DNA of 37,218 bases from Leptolyngbyaceae cyanobacterium RM1_1_2 (GTDB lineage: Bacteria > Cyanobacteriota > Cyanobacteriia > Phormidesmidales > Phormidesmidaceae), in the NCBI GenBank assembly GCA_012032345.1, contig JAAUQI010000051.1, positions 1 through 37,218 on the forward strand. The letters are read 5' to 3'. The first letter of the stretch is position 1. Every line of letters begins with the position of its first letter. The translations under genes and the position numbers were made by a program. Below are positions 33,330 through 37,218 of this stretch, one piece after another. The notes below the pieces were generated by a model that worked only from the letters and a program-made list of their open reading frames with translations, did not search any database and was not told the DNA's origin.

Positions 33330-33587
33330 AAACAGATAGCCACAGGGCTTTTAAGCTCATTTCGTCAGGACTGACAACGCGGCTTGGATAATTAAATTGA
33401 GTGCTGCTTCATCAAATTCAGATTAGGGATCAGCGCTTGATTCCTAAGAATGCACCGCCAGTAAGACCTAAACCAGCACTCAAGTTGATAGAAATGACTA
33501 AATAGTTTAGCTTCTGCAGTACGGCTGTCCTAAAATTGGGGTGCAGCTATATTTTTCACCTAACTTTCACCTAACACAGATAGCCTG

Positions 33588-33836
33588 ATGAAAGATAGAT
33601 TGCTCAACGCCTTGAACTGGATTTTGGTTGCCAACCTTTTCTTCGTTCTGTTTAGCTTTTTCTGGTTTGCTGCCGCGCTTATTGGCCGCTCTTTTGACGT
33701 GAATCTGGGGTTTGACCTCTGGTACTCTCTATGGGAGCCGCTGTTCATGCCCGCTATCGGCATTCTCATGGCAGGGGCAATTTTAAGCGGCATTTTAAGC
33801 TGGGTTAGTCGGTATCTAACGGCAGCAGAGCGATAG
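33588..33836 (+). CDS. Small membrane protein, 82 residues
   Basis: No family is recognised. Two hydrophobic stretches are clear: ILVANLFFVLFSFFWFAAAL (residues 12-31) and PAIGILMAGAILSGILSWV (55-73). The N-terminus is basic (MKDRLLNALNW) and the C-terminus ends RYLTAAER. It is probably a two-helix membrane protein with both ends in the cytosol. It converges with rsmH, with an inverted repeat over the end. Confidence 0.6.
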   Translation: MKDRLLNALNWILVANLFFVLFSFFWFAAALIGRSFDVNLGFDLWYSLWEPLFMPAIGILMAGAILSGILSWVSRYLTAAER

Positions 33837-33866
33837 AGAACTGTAGAAGATAGCTTTTCTATCGCT
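33829..33866. terminator. Inverted repeat between convergent small membrane gene and rsmH
   Basis: AGCGATAGA (33829-33837) and TCTATCGCT (33858-33866) are perfect 9-bp complements with a 20-nt loop, covering the stop of the upstream gene and the end of rsmH. A bidirectional terminator is likely. Confidence 0.55.
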
Positions 33867-34761
33867 TCTCTGCTTCTGCCCGTCGCTGGGCTACTCGCAG
33901 CTTAGCCGAGCGCGATCGCGGATTAGTTTGAATCTCTGCCTCCTGGGCTATCAGCGGTTTTTTGGTGACTACCTGCAGCTCAGGGTGGTTGCGGAAGGCA
34001 TGTTTGACGCGGCGATCTTCGAGGCTATGAAAGCTGATAATCGCTAGACGACCGCCCGGTTTGAGCCAGCTAGGAGCCTGCTCTAAGAGCGCATCAAGTC
34101 TGTCTAGCTCTTGGTTGACAGCAATCCGCAAAGCTTGAAAAACTCGAGTGGCCGGATGGATGCGGCCATAGCGGTATTTGGCTGGCACCGAGCGGGCGAT
34201 CGCCTCTGCCAGGGCCGTTGTGGTTTGAAAGGGGCGCTGCTCTACAATCTGACGGGCAATGCGTCGTGAGAGTCTTTCTTCGCCGTAGTGGTAAAAAATA
34301 TCGGCCAGCTGCTTTTCTTCCCAGTGGTTAACAATTTCAGCGGCGGTGAGCGACTGCTGTAGGTTCATCCGCATATCGAGGGGCGCTTCTAGCCTGAAGC
34401 TAAAGCCGCGCTCGGCAATATCAAACTGAGCCGAGCTGACGCCCAAGTCTGCCAGAATGCCGTCAAAACGGCGATCGCCAGGATCAAACTGGCTAAAGCT
34501 GCCGTGCCAAAACTCAGCGCGATCGCGGTACTCAGCCAGGGTAGAGCAGGCAGCGGCGATCGCCTGGGTGTCTTGATCAATCGCCACCAAACGACTCTTT
34601 GGCATAGCCGCTAGCAGCAGCTGACTGTGACCGCCGCCGCCGACCGTTGCATCTAAATACTGGCCGTCAGGACGCAGCGCCAGATGCTGTAAGACTTCTG
34701 GCCCCAACACCGAAACGTGATGAAATTCTGTAGTAGAAGGCTCGAGGTAGGGCGCAGTCAT
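33859..34761 (-). CDS. rsmH: 16S rRNA (cytosine1402-N4)-methyltransferase RsmH
   Basis: The protein has 300 residues and uses SAM to methylate N4 of C1402 in 16S r[19 protein letters not shown] opens the protein, [16 protein letters not shown] is the SAM-binding loop, [15 protein letters not shown] holds the catalytic Asp region, and [14 protein letters not shown] is the family block. [15 protein letters not shown] and [17 protein letters not shown] follow, and the tail [14 protein letters not shown] ends as in other RsmH. In many bacteria it heads the cell-division cluster, but no mur or fts gene follows here. Confidence 0.96.
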   Translation of the reverse strand: MTAPYLEPSTTEFHHVSVLGPEVLQHLALRPDGQYLDATVGGGGHSQLLLAAMPKSRLVAIDQDTQAIAAACSTLAEYRDRAEFWHGSFSQFDPGDRRFDGILADLGVSSAQFDIAERGFSFRLEAPLDMRMNLQQSLTAAEIVNHWEEKQLADIFYHYGEERLSRRIARQIVEQRPFQTTTALAEAIARSVPAKYRYGRIHPATRVFQALRIAVNQELDRLDALLEQAPSWLKPGGRLAIISFHSLEDRRVKHAFRNHPELQVVTKKPLIAQEAEIQTNPRSRSAKLRVAQRRAEAEKR

Positions 34762-34916
34762 GCCTGTGCAAATTTGAAGTAAGGGCCAAAAAGGCTAAAT
34801 TAGAGTTCAGGGCAGAAATTGAATATTGCATCCACTCACTCATTCAGCCTAACCGAATTCGCTTCAGCGCATTGTCGATTCTACAGCTTGCAGAACTGGA
34901 AAAAACAGGCAGTCCT

Positions 34917-35303
34917 CTAGTTTTTTTGCCCTACGCCCACAGCGATTGGAGTTTTCTGCTCAAGTCGATTTTGCCAATCCCGGCTAAGCTCGTCATCACT
35001 GCGATGGGCTTCCCACGGCCCCAAATCAAAGCCCTGAATTATCCACTGTCCCTGCATGGCATTGCCATCAGCCGAAACACTGCCGCTGTATTGAATAGGA
35101 GCCGTTGAGCGCGTCAGGTAGCGCTTAGAAAACTGCACGCTGCGGCCTACAACTTCACCGCTTACCTGCGCCTCACCCAGCGGGCCATCGTCTAAGATGC
35201 GTCCGCTAAGACTGTTGCCGCCCTGCACTAGGGTGGCTTCAAACCGCGTAGGGGCATCCCCCTGCCAGTAAGTTCCCAGCCAAGTACCACTCAGGTTCGC
35301 CAT
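34917..35303 (-). CDS. Conserved hypothetical beta-rich protein, 128 residues
   Basis: From the ATG at 35303 the product has 128 residues; a longer frame to 35438 is rejected because its N-terminus has poor composition. No family is certain. SGTWLGTYWQGDAPTRFEAT, then LSGRILDDGPLGEAQVSG and IQYSGSVSADGNAMQGQWII are short strands with Gly-rich turns, reminiscent of lipocalin-like or avidin-like barrels. No signal peptide is present. It is divergent from the acyltransferase gene. Confidence 0.6.
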   Translation of the reverse strand: MANLSGTWLGTYWQGDAPTRFEATLVQGGNSLSGRILDDGPLGEAQVSGEVVGRSVQFSKRYLTRSTAPIQYSGSVSADGNAMQGQWIIQGFDLGPWEAHRSDDELSRDWQNRLEQKTPIAVGVGQKN

Positions 35304-35683
35304 GTAATCTCTGCAATCTGAAAGTTGAAAATTGTTTTCAAAGCCAGCCATTCTATTTTCAGACCAACTGAGCCATTTCAAATCCACATAGTCTAGCTTA
35401 AACACGATTGTGAACAAGCTATGAAGCTCTACGGTCACCTGAAAAGTCAGTAGATACTGAGAAAGCTTCCCAGTTTAGCAAGGGTTTATCGTCGTCATTT
35501 AGCAGTATTTGCTAAATCATTACAATTTTGCTCAAAGTTTTCAGTATAACTACGTATAAGGTAACAAGATTGCATAAAAAGATTATGAAGTCACTTCACC
35601 TGAGGAGCCTGAATTTGAGTGCCTCAGTAAGCTTGAGGAATTCTCAGGTTCTCGATGTCTACTTTAATAAACGGTGGTAGTTC

Positions 35684-37117
35684 ATGGTGATAGCTAAAGT
35701 CAGCGAACATCGAACAGACTCTCCGAACAATCTTAAAAATACTCAGAATTTGCTCTACTTAGACATCTTTAGATGCCTTGCCATTATAGGCGTAGTCGGT
35801 GTCCATCTTTTAGCGGACTTAGAAATATCGCCTGTGAAGTTTTATCCCTCTGGCGAAGGGATTGTGAGCAATCTTTCTGCGCTGTTTACTTATACTGTTT
35901 CTGGTAATTCGCTCAAAGGAATTGGTTTACAGCTTTTTCAGCTATGTCTAAAATTTGGCTGGCAGGCTGTCCATATTTTTATCTTTATTAGCGGATTTGG
36001 CTTGTATCTCTCCTACCTGAGAGCATCAGATAATTTGACCTACAAATCAGCAAACGAACTGGGCTTAAGATTTTGGCTGAAATGGTTAAAAAGGCGCATG
36101 AACCGGGTTTTGCCAAAATACTGGGTTATGTTGACTGTCATTTTTGTAGTCAAAACAGGCATTGCCGTTCTAGATGCCCTGGCTGACCGCGAAGCTTTCA
36201 GCAGACCTGTTGTGCTTTTTATTCAATACCTGATGAGCCTGTCTTTAATTCGAGGTTTTTCACAGGCTAGCTTTTTTGCTTTGGCGGGAGCCTTTTGGTA
36301 CATTCCGCTTATTGTTGGGCTTTACTTAGCTTTTCCTATACTGGTTTATTTTCTTTGCAATCGACGACTATCAATGCCGATTTTGCTGCTGGGAACCGTG
36401 CTTTTGTCGTTGAATTATCGATTTATTGTCAACATCGATCCTTGTGCCACTCCGATTCCGTTTCAAATTCACGAGAGCTGCCAAAATCCCTGGGACTGGA
36501 ACCTTCACAAGCTAATTTCTATTCATGTTCCCTACGGAATCTTTTTAGCAAGGCTGCCTGAATTTGTTCTGGGGATGTGGCTGGCTCGGCTTCAGGTTCA
36601 GGGAACTTTGAAGCAGATTTTTGGCTGCTGGCAAACTCGGCTAAAAGTTCTAACGGCAGGGATAGCAGTTTGGGGGCTGGGTAACATTACCTCTTACTAT
36701 AAAGCTAGCTGGCCGCTCTGCGACTGCCTGATTGGTTTTGGCTTGGTTGCCATCCTGCTAGCAGTTTTCTATGGCAGTGAACACTCACCCGTAAGATATT
36801 TAAGCGCCGGAATTAAAGCTCTGTCTGAAGTGTCTTACGAAATTTATCTAGTTCATCAGCTAGTTTTCTTTTTGCTGTCCAGGTTTCTGGCGGTAGAGGC
36901 TTTAGGATATGCCCCCTTCTGTCTTGTCTATCTTGGGTTGGCACTGGCGGCGGCCTGCTGGCTCAACTATGCCTGTCGAGGACTAACCATTGATAGAGTT
37001 CCGCTGGTCAACGGCCTGTATCGGTTAGTTGAGCATCAGGTAGTTCGCCAGTTTAAATACAGTACCTCCTCAGGACAGTCTGTTATGGCATCTAAGAGGA
37101 TGTTTGAAAAGTTGTAG
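35684..37117 (+). CDS. Acyltransferase family 3 (OafA/YrhL-type) membrane protein
   Basis: The protein has 477 residues and about ten membrane segments. LYLDIFRCLAIIGVVGVHLL near residue 24 holds the conserved Arg and the catalytic His (VGVH) of acyltransferase-3 proteins. FIFISGFGLYLSYLRASD and SYEIYLVHQLVFFLLSRFL, with the second conserved His, are also family blocks. These proteins move acetyl or succinyl groups onto exported sugars, lipids or peptidoglycan. A cytosolic tail of about 30 residues follows the last helix. The gene is directly upstream of a transposase fragment that runs the other way. Acceptor unknown. Confidence 0.9.
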   Translation: MVIAKVSEHRTDSPNNLKNTQNLLYLDIFRCLAIIGVVGVHLLADLEISPVKFYPSGEGIVSNLSALFTYTVSGNSLKGIGLQLFQLCLKFGWQAVHIFIFISGFGLYLSYLRASDNLTYKSANELGLRFWLKWLKRRMNRVLPKYWVMLTVIFVVKTGIAVLDALADREAFSRPVVLFIQYLMSLSLIRGFSQASFFALAGAFWYIPLIVGLYLAFPILVYFLCNRRLSMPILLLGTVLLSLNYRFIVNIDPCATPIPFQIHESCQNPWDWNLHKLISIHVPYGIFLARLPEFVLGMWLARLQVQGTLKQIFGCWQTRLKVLTAGIAVWGLGNITSYYKASWPLCDCLIGFGLVAILLAVFYGSEHSPVRYLSAGIKALSEVSYEIYLVHQLVFFLLSRFLAVEALGYAPFCLVYLGLALAAACWLNYACRGLTIDRVPLVNGLYRLVEHQVVRQFKYSTSSGQSVMASKRMFEKL

Positions 37118-37128
37118 GGGGTCAGATG

Positions 37129-37218
37129 TTACGCCAATCGCCTTATCATGATCCGGATCATAGCCAGGTAAATAAACGTTTCCGATGTTTCTGGCAGCAA
37201 CTCATAATCTCGGACTAA
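37129..37218 (-). CDS. Transposase C-terminus, IS5-family-like (cut by window end)
   Basis: The minus-strand frame is open from the edge to a TAA at 37129-37131 and gives 29 residues, ending YELLPETSETFIYLAMIR then IMIRRLA. The sequence DYEx-x-ETSExFIYLAMIRxMxRRLA is the typical end of IS5-family (DDE_Tnp_1) transposases. The catalytic residues lie outside the window, and no inverted repeat could be placed. Confidence 0.75.
   Translation of the reverse strand, partial: LVRDYELLPETSETFIYLAMIRIMIRRLA

Noticed and set aside
33430-33519. Minus-strand frame reading LNYLVISINLSAGLGLTGGAFLG, resembling a very small membrane protein
   Set aside because: There is no ATG, GTG or TTG start before the hydrophobic part and no ribosome site; it may be a remnant. 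33330-33587 is otherwise without recognisable features.
35439-35683. Short inverted repeats (CTGAGG/CCTCAG) before the acyltransferase gene
   Set aside because: Six-bp arms are expected by chance, and no T-run or operator pattern accompanies them.

Overview
The window is a stretch of cyanobacterial chromosome. The evidence is the many HIP1 octamers (GCGATCGC, e.g. 1437-1444 and 6948-6955), a SufR-regulated sufBCDS cluster, the catalytic subunit of ferredoxin-thioredoxin reductase, glutamate-1-semialdehyde aminomutase, a cyanobacterial group-2 sigma factor, a long-type HPF/LrtA protein, and a glutamine riboswitch with an NtcA-type box. Gene content would fit a Leptolyngbya-like filamentous strain, but genus cannot be decided here. 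Both ends of the window fall in transposase genes cut by the window edge: an IS630-like C-terminus at 2-124 and an IS5-family-like C-terminus at 37129-37218. No tRNA, rRNA or CRISPR array was seen.

Layout. 125-2693: a MarR regulator preceded by three repeated half-palindromes, then a CocE/NonD-type hydrolase. 2726-3143 (minus strand): a 57-aa DUF4278 protein with its own terminator, a glutamine riboswitch in its leader and a GTA-N8-TAC box over the promoter. 3263-7543: creatininase-family hydrolase, PAP2 phosphatase, lipB, hpf/lrtA, glutaredoxin, an S4-domain gene broken by one missing base, and a small conserved protein. 7650-15637: NYN-LOTUS protein, a cation-chloride-cotransporter-like carrier, an HTH-bearing cyanobacterial protein, a histidine kinase with a one-base frameshift near its N-terminus, a two-gene ABC-2 exporter, and a GspH/FimT pseudopilin.

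15772-22172 is the Fe-S assembly region: ftrC-sufB-sufC-sufD-(repeat-rich spacer)-sufS on the minus strand and sufR divergent on the plus strand, with two perfect CAAC-N6-GTTG SufR boxes between them. Placing ftrC first in this unit puts a [4Fe-4S] redox enzyme under the probable control of the Fe-S sensor. 22262-27059 holds two small proteins, a J-domain/low-complexity/pentapeptide-repeat protein, hemL and a SigC-like sigma factor. 27320-37117 holds an SNF2/HepA ATPase, an HpxZ-like protein, a LOG-family protein, several small conserved proteins, rsmH and an acyltransferase-3 membrane protein.

The most interesting item is the small DUF4278 gene at 2815-2988, which combines an NtcA-like box, a glutamine riboswitch and a possible ribosome-site-masking helix. 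This is the regulatory logic of cyanobacterial nitrogen-control micro-proteins. Two independent single-base deletions (S4 gene and kinase) suggest either young pseudogenes or sequencing errors.
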